A stretch of 49,978 nucleotides of DNA from Gammaproteobacteria bacterium (GCA_022823045.1 JAJDXW010000117.1:1-49978), one strand, 5' to 3'. Shown: positions 34,634 to 43,321, counted from the stretch's first letter. A program made the numbers and translations. The notes: generated from the sequence alone by a model not told the origin.

Positions 34634-35632
34634 TCACCCGAACAGCGCGGCGCACCGCACCTCGATGCTCCAGCGGTCCGGCGCGCCGGGCGGCGTCGCA
34701 GGGTCCTCGAAGGCGCTGTGGAAGCTGAAGGTGCAGGGCCCGCCGCCGGCGTCGGCATCTGCCTTCGCGCCCCGGGAGCGGGCCAGCTCGCCCGCCGAGT
34801 CCCACTGCTTGATGAGCAGCGCCTCGTCGCGGGTCATGGCGGACCAGTAGACCCAGCGATGGCGCGCATCGTGCTTCGCGAAGTAGTTTTCGCCGACGCG
34901 ATCCGCGTAGTGGATCTCGAACACGACGAGCTCTTCCGGGCGCACGCTCGCCGCGTCGCAAAGGGCAAGCGGCCGGGTCGCCACCGGTTCGGGGGCGATG
35001 TTGCGCCAGACGTTGACGATCGCGAAGCGCCCGCCCCCGAGCGCCCGTTCGACGGCCTCGGCGTCGAAGAGCGTCTCGCCCTCGGCGAGCGCCGTGCGAT
35101 AGGTGTCGTTCAGGGTCGGGAGGCGCGCCAGGTCGCGCAGCCGCTGGGGAGCGCTCGTCAGGGTGTAGTCGCCATGCACGAGATGCGCCGGTCCCTGCAC
35201 CTCCTGACCGCCGGCGATCCGTAGCTTCCCCGACTTCCCGGTGGCGGAGCGGACGTTGTGTTCGAAGGCCGCGACGGCGACCGCGCCGGTCGCGGCGCGG
35301 ACGACCCGCGCGCAGTCGGGATAGTAGGCGCGCACGACCGCCTCATGATCGAGGAAGTCGAGATCGCGGGCCTCCATCGGCCGCTCGAGCAGCTCGAATC
35401 CGTTGGCGGCGAGGGTCGGCCGATTGGAGGCACCGAGCCCGCGGGCATCGAGGATTGCCATCTCGCGATCCTCAAGATCGACGCCGACCCGGCCGCTGTC
35501 GCTCCCGTCGCGGTCGCGCCGGGTCAACACCTTGCCGTTCCGGTAAAGCGACGATTCCACCGAAGGCCGCAGATAGCGGAAGGTGCCGAGGCGAACGCCG
35601 TCCAGGTTCGGTGCCGTGTCTGGTTGCGTCAT
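34634..35632 (-). CDS. CmcJ/NvfI-family oxidoreductase
   Basis: It has 332 residues and resembles the CmcJ/NvfI family, whose founding members are the cephamycin 7-methoxylation partner CmcJ and the fungal endoperoxygenase NvfI. Family-like segments: HGDYTLTSAPQRLRDL (about residue 160), FAIVNVWRNIAPEPVATRPL (about 215), and VYWSAMTRDEALLIKQWDS (about 283). The start MTQPDTAP has AAGGA about 8 nt upstream. It is the first gene of a two-gene unit with the TauD-like oxygenase and divergent from the threonine dehydrogenase. Reaction unknown. Confidence 0.83.
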   Translation of the reverse strand: MTQPDTAPNLDGVRLGTFRYLRPSVESSLYRNGKVLTRRDRDGSDSGRVGVDLEDREMAILDARGLGASNRPTLAANGFELLERPMEARDLDFLDHEAVVRAYYPDCARVVRAATGAVAVAAFEHNVRSATGKSGKLRIAGGQEVQGPAHLVHGDYTLTSAPQRLRDLARLPTLNDTYRTALAEGETLFDAEAVERALGGGRFAIVNVWRNIAPEPVATRPLALCDAASVRPEELVVFEIHYADRVGENYFAKHDARHRWVYWSAMTRDEALLIKQWDSAGELARSRGAKADADAGGGPCTFSFHSAFEDPATPPGAPDRWSIEVRCAALFG

Positions 35633-35844
35633 GCTGGCGTTCCTTGGTCCTCGAAAGCGATTCCGTGTCATCCGGCGAGGCATGCCGCTCCTTCGAGCCG
35701 ACCGGCCTCCACGGCCGGTCCGCGGGGAATGTTAGTCCAAAGCGCCGCGCCGCCACGAGGGTATGATGCGTCGGCGACGGGGTCGAGTCCGGCGGAGTCC
35801 ATTCCGGTGGTTTCGGCGCCCCGGAACCCAAGAAGGGACCGCGC

Positions 35845-36813
35845 ATGTCGAACTGCAATCGAAAGATCCTCGTGGCCGGGGCCGCGGGCCAGGTCGGCAC
35901 GGAACTGGTCCCGGCCCTTCGCAGGCGGTACGGTCCCGAGAACGTAATTGCGGCAGCGCACCGGACGCTGCCCGAGGAGTCGTTCCGGAAGGCGGGCCCG
36001 TTCGTGACGCTCGACGCCACGGACGAGGACGCCCTGCGAGGGCTCGTCCGCGCTTACGACATCGGCGCCATCTACCACCTCGCGACGCTTCTCTCCGCCG
36101 ACGGCGAGAGGGACCCCGAGCGGGCCTGGCACGTCAACCTCGGCAGCCTCAAGAACGTCCTCGACCTCGGCGTCGAGTTCGAGATGAGCCAGGTCTTCTG
36201 GCCAAGCTCCATCGCCGTGTTCGGACCCACCACTCCACTGGTCCATACGCCGCAACGCACCGTCCTCGAGCCGACGACGATGTACGGCGTCACCAAGGTG
36301 GCGGGCGAGAACCTGTGCCACTACTACTGGGCCAGGTACGGCCTCGACGTCCGCGGCCTGCGCTATCCGGGCCTCGTGAGCTACGAAGCGTTCTCCGGAG
36401 GCGGAACGACCGACTACTCGGTGGAGATTTTCACCGCGGCCGTCACTCGGGGGCACTACACCTGTTTCGTCGATGCGTCCACCGTGCTGCCCCTGATGTA
36501 CATGGACGACGCCATCCGGGCGACGATGGAGCTCATGGCGGCGGACTCGTCACGAATCACGGTGCGGACCAGCTACAACGTCTCGGCAGTGAGCTTCACG
36601 GCCGGCGAGCTGGCCGCGGCGGTCGCCGACCGGGTCAATGGGTTCACCTGTGACTTCGAGCCCGACTTCCGCCAGGCGATTGCCGATTCCTGGCCCGATT
36701 CCATGGACGACTCGGTGGCCCGCGAGGACTGGGGATGGAAGCCGGAATACGACCTCTCCGCGCTGGTCGAGACGATGCTCAACGGAGTGCGGGAGAAGCT
36801 CGCACGCCGCTGA
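35845..36813 (+). CDS. SDR-type L-threonine 3-dehydrogenase (epimerase-like)
   Basis: Extended short-chain dehydrogenase of the UDP-galactose-epimerase-like group. It has 322 residues. The NAD-binding motif GAAGQVGTELV is near residue 12; the Tyr-x3-Lys pair is in MYGVTKVAGE (about 148-152). RYPGLVSYEAFSGGGTTDYS and LPLMYMDDAIRATMELM match the epimerase-type threonine dehydrogenases, which give 2-amino-3-oxobutyrate. GAAGGGA lies about 7 nt before ATG. No kbl (glycine C-acetyltransferase) is adjacent, so the pathway partner is elsewhere or the substrate differs. Confidence 0.82.
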   Translation: MSNCNRKILVAGAAGQVGTELVPALRRRYGPENVIAAAHRTLPEESFRKAGPFVTLDATDEDALRGLVRAYDIGAIYHLATLLSADGERDPERAWHVNLGSLKNVLDLGVEFEMSQVFWPSSIAVFGPTTPLVHTPQRTVLEPTTMYGVTKVAGENLCHYYWARYGLDVRGLRYPGLVSYEAFSGGGTTDYSVEIFTAAVTRGHYTCFVDASTVLPLMYMDDAIRATMELMAADSSRITVRTSYNVSAVSFTAGELAAAVADRVNGFTCDFEPDFRQAIADSWPDSMDDSVAREDWGWKPEYDLSALVETMLNGVREKLARR

Positions 36814-36839
36814 AGCCGTCTTCGCGGCGGGGCTCCGAA

Positions 36840-36916
36840 AATGGGGCCATAGTGGATCCTTCCACTTCTCGGCCGGCTCCCGACACCGCGCCGGAACAAT
36901 CCACTCTGACCCCATT
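36840..36916. repeat. REP-like imperfect palindrome
   Basis: Inverted repeat with arms 36840-36857 (AATGGGGCCATAGTGGAT) and 36899-36916 (ATCCACTCTGACCCCATT), 15 of 18 positions pairing. The right arm resembles the CACTCTGACCCCATT sequences often found flanking REP-associated tyrosine transposase genes. No transposase is present here, so it looks like a solitary copy or remnant. Confidence 0.6.
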
Positions 36917-36936
36917 CTCCCCGGCCGGGGTCCGGT

Positions 36937-37404
36937 TCAGTGATGGACGCGAGGGCCGCGCTCCGAGGACCACGAGGTATGCTCGACGACGAGGCCCTTC
37001 CGCACCCGCTTGCCGACGAACAGGGCCGCCTGGTGAAACGCCTGCTCGGCCTCTTTTGCACACCACTCCCAGTCGGCGGGGCTCCCCGACGCGCGCGTCC
37101 ACCAGTGCCCCACGACGTAGGTCGCGCCGATCTTCAGCTCCACCGTCCAATCGTGCCACAACGCCTCGGGGTCGGAATCCTCCGCGTACTCCTGCTCGAC
37201 GTAGCGGCTGAAGTTCCCGCCGTTGTCGTCCGGGGCGACGATGTCGACGACCGCGAGATCGGAATTGATGCAGGACTCCGTTCCGGTATGGACCGAGAAC
37301 GCGGTGGCGAAGACGGTATCGATGACCGAGGCCGCGGTCACCGTGACGGTGAGGGGAATATCCCAGTCCGGCTCGTAGGACGCGTCTTCGACTTCGTGTT
37401 TCAT
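36937..37404 (-). CDS. Hypothetical protein, 155 residues
   Basis: Not recognised. It has 155 residues, acidic, with many Trp (WDIP, LWHDWTVEL, VVGHWWTRA, DWEWCAKEAE) and no signal peptide or membrane segment. It begins 24 bp after rppH on the same strand, so it may be cotranscribed with it. The coding frame has no competitor with better features, but there is no strong ribosome site before the ATG. A REP-like palindrome follows its 3' end. Confidence 0.6.
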   Translation of the reverse strand: MKHEVEDASYEPDWDIPLTVTVTAASVIDTVFATAFSVHTGTESCINSDLAVVDIVAPDDNGGNFSRYVEQEYAEDSDPEALWHDWTVELKIGATYVVGHWWTRASGSPADWEWCAKEAEQAFHQAALFVGKRVRKGLVVEHTSWSSERGPRVHH

Positions 37405-37428
37405 GACCGCACCCGGTGGGAGTGGGAG

Positions 37429-37983
37429 TCAGCTCGAGCGGGACGCGCGCGGCCAGCGCGGCCCGGTCCGGCGACGCGAGGGCGGGCGCTCGCTCTTCGG
37501 CCGAGCCTCGACGCCCAGGATGGGTGCGAGCTCCGCGAGCGCGCGCCGGTAGACGAAACGCTTGAAGAACACCACCTCCCGGGCCGGGTCCCAGTACTCC
37601 ACCCACCGCCAGCGGTCGAACTCCGGCTTGGAGTGGGCGTCGATACGGATCTCGCCGTCGTCCGACAGCAGGCGGAGGAGGAACCAGCGCTGCTTCTGCC
37701 CGATGCACACGGGGTGCCGGTCGCGGCGCAGGAACTGCCGGGGAATGTCGTAGCGGAGCCACCCGGTCGTCGCACCCAGCACCTCGACGGACTCCGGCCC
37801 GAGCCCGAGCTCCTCGTGGAGCTCGCGGAACACCGCCTCCTCGGGCGACTCACCGTGGTGGATGCCACCTTGCGGAAACTGCCACGCGTCCCTTCGACCG
37901 ATCCGTCGCGCCCACACAACTTGGCGCCGCTGGTTGGACACGACCATGCCAACGCCCGGCCGGTAGCCGTCTGGATCGATCAC
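37429..37983 (-). CDS. rppH: RNA pyrophosphohydrolase RppH
   Basis: Nudix hydrolase that removes pyrophosphate from mRNA 5' ends and starts decay. It has 184 residues. N terminus [18 protein letters not shown] as in the family; the Nudix box spans about residues 39-61 ([20 protein letters not shown]). WLRYDIP and [12 protein letters not shown] also match. The C-terminal 25 residues are Arg/Pro-rich and unconserved. Confidence 0.95.
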   Translation of the reverse strand: MIDPDGYRPGVGMVVSNQRRQVVWARRIGRRDAWQFPQGGIHHGESPEEAVFRELHEELGLGPESVEVLGATTGWLRYDIPRQFLRRDRHPVCIGQKQRWFLLRLLSDDGEIRIDAHSKPEFDRWRWVEYWDPAREVVFFKRFVYRRALAELAPILGVEARPKSERPPSRRRTGPRWPRASRSS

Positions 37984-38059
37984 GGGAGTCGCCTCTCGGG
38001 TGGCAATTCATTGTTTCACGACCGACCGATCGCCGCAATCGACTTCGGCCCGCTCCCTG

Positions 38060-38457
38060 GCCCGAAAATCTCACCAGCTTTCGTCGCGAGGGCGTGGAGA
38101 TGCCGATGTGACAAGGCGCACGGACCGAAAGAGCGCTTCGCGCTGCTGAAGGGCGAGCCGGAGACAGACGAAGCGCCGGTGGCGCTTCGTCCCGGCGAGC
38201 GGGCAATCCAAGGACAGATTGCCCGGCCTGCAAGCGAAGCAGGGACTGCGGAGCGCAGCAGGGACTGCGGAGCGCAGCAGGTAGCCGACACTAGCGCTAC
38301 GCGCTGTCAAAGCGGCTTGAGGGAGTACGCCTTGTCACAGCGAGCAGATCCGCGTCCGTAAGTCCGGAAACCTCGGAGAGGTTTCCAGACAAGTGAATCT
38401 CACGGAAAAATCTTGGATTTTTCCGTGTATGCAGAAAGCTGGTGAGGTTTTCGGGCC
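38060..38457. repeat. Foldback element copy B (398 bp, longest)
   Basis: Fills most of the 528-bp gap between rppH and adk. Terminal inverted repeats 38060-38082 and 38435-38457 differ at one position (inner part TCTCACCAGCTTT). Inner stem GTGACAAGGCG is at 38108-38118 and 38328-38338. Relative to copy A it is inverted and has a larger centre. That centre holds hairpins at 38168-38190 (10-bp stem, loop GGT) and 38201-38224 (8-bp stem), plus two 19-bp direct repeats at 38238-38275. The right arm carries two more hairpins near 38374 (stem GGAAACCTC, loop GGA) and at 38401-38427 (stem CACGGAAAAATC, loop TTG). Confidence 0.9.
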
Positions 38458-38511
38458 AGCCCCGCATGCCGCGCACCGCGCGTCCCCCCGGCGCGCTCCT
38501 TTCCCCCGGGC

Positions 38512-39162
38512 TCAGGCGGCGAGCACCGCCTCGATGGCCCGCGACCGGACCTCCTCGACCTCGCCCGTGCCCTTGATTCGCGCGTAGTGAAGCTCGCCCC
38601 GCTCCGCGAGCCCCCGGTAGTACTCGACGAGAGGCTCGGTCTGTTCGCGGTAGACCGCAAGGCGGGTACGCACCGTCTCCTCCCGGTCGTCGTCGCGCTG
38701 AATGAGCTCGTCGCCCGTCTCGTCGTCGCGCCCGTCCACGCGCGGGGGATTGTGGGCCACGTGGTAGACCCGCCCGGACGCGGGATGGACACGCCGCCCG
38801 CTCATTCGGACCACGATCTCCTCGTCGTCCACCGCGATCTCGATCACCGTGTCGATGACCACTCCCGCATCGCGCAGCGCTTCGGCCTGGGGGATGGTGC
38901 GCGGGAATCCATCGAGCACGAAGCCCTCCGAGCAGTCGGGGCGGTCGAGGCGCTCTCCGACCATCGCGACGATGAGATCGTCCGGGACGAGCGCGCCCGA
39001 ATCCATGATCCCCTTGGCCTTTTGTCCGAGCGCGGTTCCTTCGCGCACCGCCGCGCGGAGCATGTCGCCGCTCGAGACCTGGGGAATGCCGAAGTGTCGA
39101 GTGAGGAAGCCGGCCTGCGTGCCTTTGCCCGAGCCCGGACCGCCGAGTAGGATGATGCGCAT
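38512..39162 (-). CDS. adk: Adenylate kinase
   Basis: Interconverts ATP + AMP and 2 ADP. It has 216 residues (E. coli 214). P-loop [10 protein letters not shown] is at residues 7-16, the AMP-binding region [10 protein letters not shown] and [12 protein letters not shown] follow, and the long-lid domain lies around residues 120-165 ([18 protein letters not shown]). The start [10 protein letters not shown] is exact for the family; the upstream extension of the frame is not. Confidence 0.98.
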   Translation of the reverse strand: MRIILLGGPGSGKGTQAGFLTRHFGIPQVSSGDMLRAAVREGTALGQKAKGIMDSGALVPDDLIVAMVGERLDRPDCSEGFVLDGFPRTIPQAEALRDAGVVIDTVIEIAVDDEEIVVRMSGRRVHPASGRVYHVAHNPPRVDGRDDETGDELIQRDDDREETVRTRLAVYREQTEPLVEYYRGLAERGELHYARIKGTGEVEEVRSRAIEAVLAA

Positions 39163-39232
39163 GCGCGATAGCTTGCCCTGAGGGACCAGCGGCGGATTAT
39201 ACGGGCCGGACGACCGACCCCGGGGAACGACG

Positions 39233-39622
39233 ATGAAGCTGCACGCGGACGCCGGGGCGACCCGGATCACCTCCTACGGGGCGGGGTACTTCGCGATCGG
39301 CGAGCGAATCGTTCGCCACGGCATCATCATCAGCGCGGACGGCACGGTCACTCCCTGGCCGCCGGTGGTCCCGGACGATCTCGACGAGGAACACCTCCGG
39401 CAGATCGTCGCGCACGACCCCGAGGTGGTTCTCCTCGGAACCGGCGTCCGCCAGGCGTTTCCGGCGCCGGAGCTCCTTGTCCCCTTCGTGGAGGCCGGCC
39501 TCGGCGTCGAGGTCATGGACACCGCAGCGGCCTGCCGGACGTTCAACGTGCTCGCGGCGGAGAGCCGCGAGGTGGTGGCGGGCCTCCTTCCCATCGGATC
39601 GGGGGACGCAACCGGAGCTTGA
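39233..39622 (+). CDS. DUF498 / Mth938-domain protein
   Basis: It has 129 residues and belongs to the Mth938/Xcc1710-like family (human relative NDUFAF3). Typical segments: [50 protein letters not shown] and [20 protein letters not shown]. Function in bacteria is not established; in proteobacteria it often neighbours respiratory or Sec genes. It is divergent from adk (70-bp gap) and convergent with nlpD. Confidence 0.88.
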   Translation: MKLHADAGATRITSYGAGYFAIGERIVRHGIIISADGTVTPWPPVVPDDLDEEHLRQIVAHDPEVVLLGTGVRQAFPAPELLVPFVEAGLGVEVMDTAAACRTFNVLAAESREVVAGLLPIGSGDATGA

Positions 39623-39663
39623 TTCGGCCCGTCCCCACGCCGCCCCGGCCCGACCCCACCGGG

Positions 39664-40443
39664 CTAGCTCCGTCGGGGGAGATATTTCAGCGGATTCAGC
39701 GGCTTTCCGTCTCGCCGGACCTCGAAGTGCAGCTTCACCCGCTCGGCGCCGGTGCTCCCCATCTCGGCAATCTTCTGACCCGCCCGAACCGTCTGTCCTT
39801 CCTTGACGAGCACCCGATCGTTGTGGGCGTAGGCGGTAAGGAGCCGCTCGCCGTGCTTGACGATGACGAGGCGCCCATAGCCGACGAGGCCGCTCCCGGA
39901 ATAGACCACCCGTCCGTCCCGCGCCGCCACCACCGGCTGCCCACGCTGCCCGGCAATGTCGATCCCTCCGCGGTCGCCCTTGCCGAAGCCCCGAATGAGC
40001 TGCCCCCGGGCGGGCCACGTCCAGCCCCCGGCCGGCACCGGGGCCGCGGCCGCGGGACGCTTCGCGCCGTCCCCGGCCCCGGCCCCTGCCTTCTTTCCCT
40101 GCGCCCGCCCGGTCGAACCCGAGGTCGGGGCACCGCGCAGCGCGAGCTTCTGCCCGGGATGGATGACGTAGGGAGAACGGATGCGGTTCCAGCGCGCAAT
40201 GGAACGGTAGTCGAGACCGTATCGCCACGCAATGGACGAAAGGTTCTCCCCCCGGCGCACCACGTGCACGGCGGGCCGCTTGCCGCTCGGCCGCTTCGCC
40301 GCCGCCCTCGGCTCGCGCACCTCGGGCGCGGAGGTACGGCCGCCCCACGGCCCCAAACCGCAGCCGCCGGCGACCAGCACCACCAGGGCGCCGGCGAGAA
40401 GACGGGTCAGAAGTCGGCGTCGAACCCGAGTTTCCCGATCCAC
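39664..40443 (-). CDS. nlpD: Murein hydrolase activator NlpD
   Basis: Outer-membrane lipoprotein that activates amidase AmiC at the septum. It has 259 residues. A signal peptide with lipobox (LVVLVAGGC) ends near residue 28. One LysM domain is at about 58-103 (HVVRRGENLSSIAWRYGLDY). The C-terminal LytM/M23 domain is degenerate as in NlpD (GGIDIA in place of the zinc-binding His motif; LHFEVRRDGKPLNPLKYLP). The GTG start lies 37 bp inside surE, as no other start precedes the signal. pcm, usually between surE and nlpD, is absent, and rpoS does not follow. Confidence 0.93.
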   Translation of the reverse strand: MDRETRVRRRLLTRLLAGALVVLVAGGCGLGPWGGRTSAPEVREPRAAAKRPSGKRPAVHVVRRGENLSSIAWRYGLDYRSIARWNRIRSPYVIHPGQKLALRGAPTSGSTGRAQGKKAGAGAGDGAKRPAAAAPVPAGGWTWPARGQLIRGFGKGDRGGIDIAGQRGQPVVAARDGRVVYSGSGLVGYGRLVIVKHGERLLTAYAHNDRVLVKEGQTVRAGQKIAEMGSTGAERVKLHFEVRRDGKPLNPLKYLPRRS

Positions 40444-41171
40444 GACGAGATCGCACCGAGGGAGCTGTGCCGGGTGAGGTCGGCATGCAGGGGCGTCACG
40501 GAAACGAAGCCCTCCTCCACCGCATGGAAGTCCGTGTCCGGAGCGTTGTCCCGGGCCGAGCCCGCTTCACCGAACCAGTAGATGGACTCGCCGGACGGAT
40601 CGCGGTCGCGGACCGCCGGACGGGAGCGGTGCCGGTGACCGAGCCGCGTCACCTTCACCCCTTCGATGCGGTCCAGGGGCAGGTCCGGGACGTTCACGTT
40701 GAGGACCGTTCCCGGCGGGATGGAGCCATGGGAGAGCGCCCCGAGGAGCCTTTCCACCACCGCGGCCGCGGTCTCGTAGCGGTGCGGATCACGCCCCACC
40801 AGGGAGACCGCGATTGCCGGGAGGCCGAGATGGCGGCCTTCGAGCGCCGCCGCCACCGTCCCCGAGTAGAGCACGTCGTCGCCGAGGTTCCCGCCCGCGT
40901 TGATCCCGGACACCACGAGGTCCGGCTCCGTGTCGAGCAGCCCGGTGAGCGCGAGGTGCACGCAGTCGGTCGGAGTCCCCTCGACCACGATGAATCCGTT
41001 CTCGCGCCGCTCCGCCCGGAGCGGGTTGCGCAGGGTGAGGGAGTTGCTCGCGCCGCTACGATCCCGGTCGGGGGCGGCCACCGTCACCTCCCACCGATTC
41101 GAGAGGGTCCGCCACAGGCACAGGAGCCCCGGCGCCCGGTAACCGTCGTCATTGCTGAGGAGGATGCGCAT
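40407..41171 (-). CDS. surE: 5'-nucleotidase SurE
   Basis: Metal-dependent nucleotide phosphatase of stationary-phase survival. It has 254 residues. Metal ligands are in LLSNDDGY (Asp pair, residues 8-9), RSGASNSLTL and SGINAGGNLGDDVLYSGTV. GLPAIAVSL and NVNVPDL follow as in the family. The 3' end overlaps nlpD by 37 bp. Confidence 0.97.
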   Translation of the reverse strand: MRILLSNDDGYRAPGLLCLWRTLSNRWEVTVAAPDRDRSGASNSLTLRNPLRAERRENGFIVVEGTPTDCVHLALTGLLDTEPDLVVSGINAGGNLGDDVLYSGTVAAALEGRHLGLPAIAVSLVGRDPHRYETAAAVVERLLGALSHGSIPPGTVLNVNVPDLPLDRIEGVKVTRLGHRHRSRPAVRDRDPSGESIYWFGEAGSARDNAPDTDFHAVEEGFVSVTPLHADLTRHSSLGAISSWIGKLGFDADF

Positions 41172-41276
41172 CGGCCCTCGTGGCTGCGCGGGCGGGCCGC
41201 GGCCGGAACCGCGGCGCCGGCGCCCCTGACCCCGGACGTCGGCGGGGACCGATCGTCCCCGCCGCGAAGGACTCGC

Positions 41277-41807
41277 CTAGAAAGGCAGTCCGTGGGCTGC
41301 CGCGCCCATGAAGAGGAGCATGGGAATCGAGAGCATCGTGTTCGTGCGCGATGCGAGCAGCGCCGTCCGGCGCGCCCGGTTCTTCTCGTCGTCCGATGCC
41401 GAGACGATGCCGAGCACCTTCTTCTGGTTGGGCCATATGAGCACCCAGACATTGAAGAGCATGATCGTCCCGAGCCACGCGCCGACCCCGATGATCTGGA
41501 CCTGGGCCGGCGCCACGTCCATGGTCGCGCCGAGCGTGAACGCATTGACGAAACCGTACTTCGAGGAGCTCATCAGATACAGGGCGCCCGAGACCCAGGT
41601 GACCACCGCGGCCCACCGGAACCACAGCAGGGCTCGCGGGGCGACGTACTTGTTGATGGCGGCCGGCCCGGGGCCCCCCTGATCGGCATTGGCCTCCGCG
41701 ATGGCCGGAACCTGGACGAAGTTGAAGTAGTAGAGCAGGCCGATCCAGGTCACTCCCGACAGGAAGTGTATCCACCGCTCAATGGAAAGTAGGAATAGGG
41801 AATCCAC
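41277..41807 (-). CDS. PuuD-like (urate hydroxylase N-terminal domain) membrane protein
   Basis: It has 176 residues with about four membrane segments (WIHFLSGVTWIGLLYYFNFV; LLWFRWAAVVTWVSGALYLM; IIGVGAWLGTIMLFNVWVLI; SIPMLLFMGAAAHGL). It matches the membrane domain found at the N terminus of urate hydroxylase PuuD; here it stands alone without the cytochrome c domain of full PuuD. WPNQKKVLGIV is typical. No purine-degradation genes are near, so a urate role is doubtful. It lies 77 bp downstream of a 28-residue membrane peptide gene. Confidence 0.8.
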   Translation of the reverse strand: MDSLFLLSIERWIHFLSGVTWIGLLYYFNFVQVPAIAEANADQGGPGPAAINKYVAPRALLWFRWAAVVTWVSGALYLMSSSKYGFVNAFTLGATMDVAPAQVQIIGVGAWLGTIMLFNVWVLIWPNQKKVLGIVSASDDEKNRARRTALLASRTNTMLSIPMLLFMGAAAHGLPF

Positions 41808-41884
41808 TTTGCCGACCTCCCTTGGGTATTCCGAACACGCGGCTCAGCTTTCGAGACGGCGCCTGGCCGACTCGCCACGCCGAC

Positions 41885-41971
41885 TCAGCCGATGGGAAAA
41901 ATGGCCGCGAGGATCAACGCGATCACGACGCCCGCGATGATGGTCCCCCAGATGCTGTCCAATGGGTTCAT
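41885..41971 (-). CDS. Small membrane peptide, 28 residues
   Basis: Short reading frame MNPLDSIWGTII... ending FPIG, with a single hydrophobic helix rich in Ile, Val, Ala and Leu (about residues 9-26). The ATG has an excellent ribosome site, AGGAGA about 8 nt upstream. It lies on the same strand directly upstream of the PuuD-like membrane gene, so the two may be translated from one mRNA and interact in the membrane. Family unknown. Confidence 0.7.
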   Translation of the reverse strand: MNPLDSIWGTIIAGVVIALILAAIFPIG

Positions 41972-42095
41972 GGACTCTCTCTCCTGCTGCCTGGTCCGGA
42001 GGCCCGTCCGCAAGGGCGGCCTCGCCCGCGGATCGTACCGGCAGCGGGCGGGAATGGCCAGTGCCTTGCTGTGCGTTGTGTGCCCGCGGGGAGCG

Positions 42096-42800
42096 CTACC
42101 CGTCCGCGCCGCTCCCGTCCGCCTGCCGCCAGACGCACGTGCCTCCCGCCGCGCGATCGAGCTGGTCGAGCCGCGCCTCGTGACGGGCGAGCTCCTCGGC
42201 AGACGCCCGCACCACCCGGAGCGCGGGCCCTGTCCCGCGCTGCACGTACCGCCTTCGCACCGCCGCGGGAGCGAGGTCCATGCGGGTCTGGCCGCCGGTC
42301 ATTGCGAGGTAGACCTCCGCGAGGAGCTCCGCGTCGAGGCGCGCGCCGTGCACGGTCCGGCGCGAGTGGTCCACCCCGTAGCGGGCGCAGAGCGCGTCGA
42401 GGTTGTTGCGCTGGCCGGGATGCCGGCGCCGCGCGAGCTCGAGGGTGTCCAGAACCGAGTGGCGCCCGCTCAGGGGGGGGCGCGAGCAGCGCACGAGCTC
42501 CGCGTCGAGAAAGGCAAGGTCGAAGGGGGCGTTGTGGATGATGAGCTCGGCCCCGTCGAGGAACGCGAGGAACTCGTCCGCGAGGTCCGCGAACCTCGGC
42601 TCGTTCATGAGGTCCGCGTGCGACATGCCGTGAACGCGCTCCGCCCCCGCCTCGATCTCGCGCTCGGGGTTGAAGTGGCGATGGAACGCCGCGCCGGTGA
42701 GCCGGCGGTCCACGAGCTCCAGCGCCGCCGCCTCGATCACGCGGTGGCCCTCCTCGGGTTCGAGACCCGTCGTCTCGGTGTCGAGGACGATCCGGCGCAT
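42096..42800 (-). CDS. dnaQ: DNA polymerase III epsilon subunit (proofreading exonuclease)
   Basis: 3'-5' exonuclease of the replicative polymerase. It has 234 residues. DEDDh motifs: VLDTETTGLEP (ExoI, residues 5-15), HNAPFDLAFLD (ExoII, about 93), and HGARLDAELLAEVYLAMTGG (ExoIII, about 145). The C-terminal segment for binding the alpha subunit is short. The start MRRIVLDTETTG has GGGAG 6 nt upstream. It is 21 bp downstream of rnhA, the conserved pairing. Confidence 0.96.
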   Translation of the reverse strand: MRRIVLDTETTGLEPEEGHRVIEAAALELVDRRLTGAAFHRHFNPEREIEAGAERVHGMSHADLMNEPRFADLADEFLAFLDGAELIIHNAPFDLAFLDAELVRCSRPPLSGRHSVLDTLELARRRHPGQRNNLDALCARYGVDHSRRTVHGARLDAELLAEVYLAMTGGQTRMDLAPAAVRRRYVQRGTGPALRVVRASAEELARHEARLDQLDRAAGGTCVWRQADGSGADG

Positions 42801-42821
42801 CGTGCTCCCCGCCTCCATCGT

Positions 42822-43310
42822 TCAGCCGGAGCTTCCGGCCCGCTCCGCGGCGCGTCCGTCGGTCGACGCCCCGCTTCCGACCGCCGCCGCCTCCGCGCGC
42901 GCGCGCCGGTCCACCCGCTCGTTCTCAGGATGCCCGCTGTGGCCCCGCGTCCAGACCCAGTCCACATCGTGCCCCGACGCCGCCTCGTCCAGCCGATGCC
43001 AGAGGTCGACGTTCTTGACCGGCTGCCCACCCGCCGTGCGCCAGCCCCGCCGCTTCCACCCCGCGATCCAGCGAGTGATCCCGTCACGCACGTAGGTCGA
43101 GTCGGTGACCAGCCGGACCCGGCACGGGCGGCGCAGCGCTTCGAGCCCGTGGATGGCCGCGAGCAGCTCCATCCGGTTGTTGGTGGTCCACGGTTCGCGG
43201 CCGCCGATCTCCCGTTCGCGGCCCCGAAAGAGCAGGAGCGCCGCCCAGCCCCCGGGGCCCGGATTGCCGCGGCTCGCCCCGTCGGTGTAGATCTCGACCG
43301 GCTCTCGCAT
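42822..43310 (-). CDS. rnhA: Ribonuclease HI
   Basis: Degrades RNA in RNA-DNA hybrids. It has 162 residues. The four acidic catalytic residues are in [15 protein letters not shown] (Asp10), [10 protein letters not shown] (Glu), [11 protein letters not shown] (Asp) and [11 protein letters not shown] (Asp). The C-terminal tail is Ala-rich. The ATG lies 11 bp after the methyltransferase stop, with no purine-rich ribosome site in between (CCTCCCTCC precedes it), suggesting translation coupled to the upstream gene. Confidence 0.96.
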   Translation of the reverse strand: MREPVEIYTDGASRGNPGPGGWAALLLFRGREREIGGREPWTTNNRMELLAAIHGLEALRRPCRVRLVTDSTYVRDGITRWIAGWKRRGWRTAGGQPVKNVDLWHRLDEAASGHDVDWVWTRGHSGHPENERVDRRARAEAAAVGSGASTDGRAAERAGSSG

Positions 43311-43321
43311 GGAGGGAGGCG

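Noticed and set aside
38238-38275. Two 19-bp direct repeats as a mini CRISPR
   Set aside because: Repeats are adjacent with no spacers and lie inside foldback element B.
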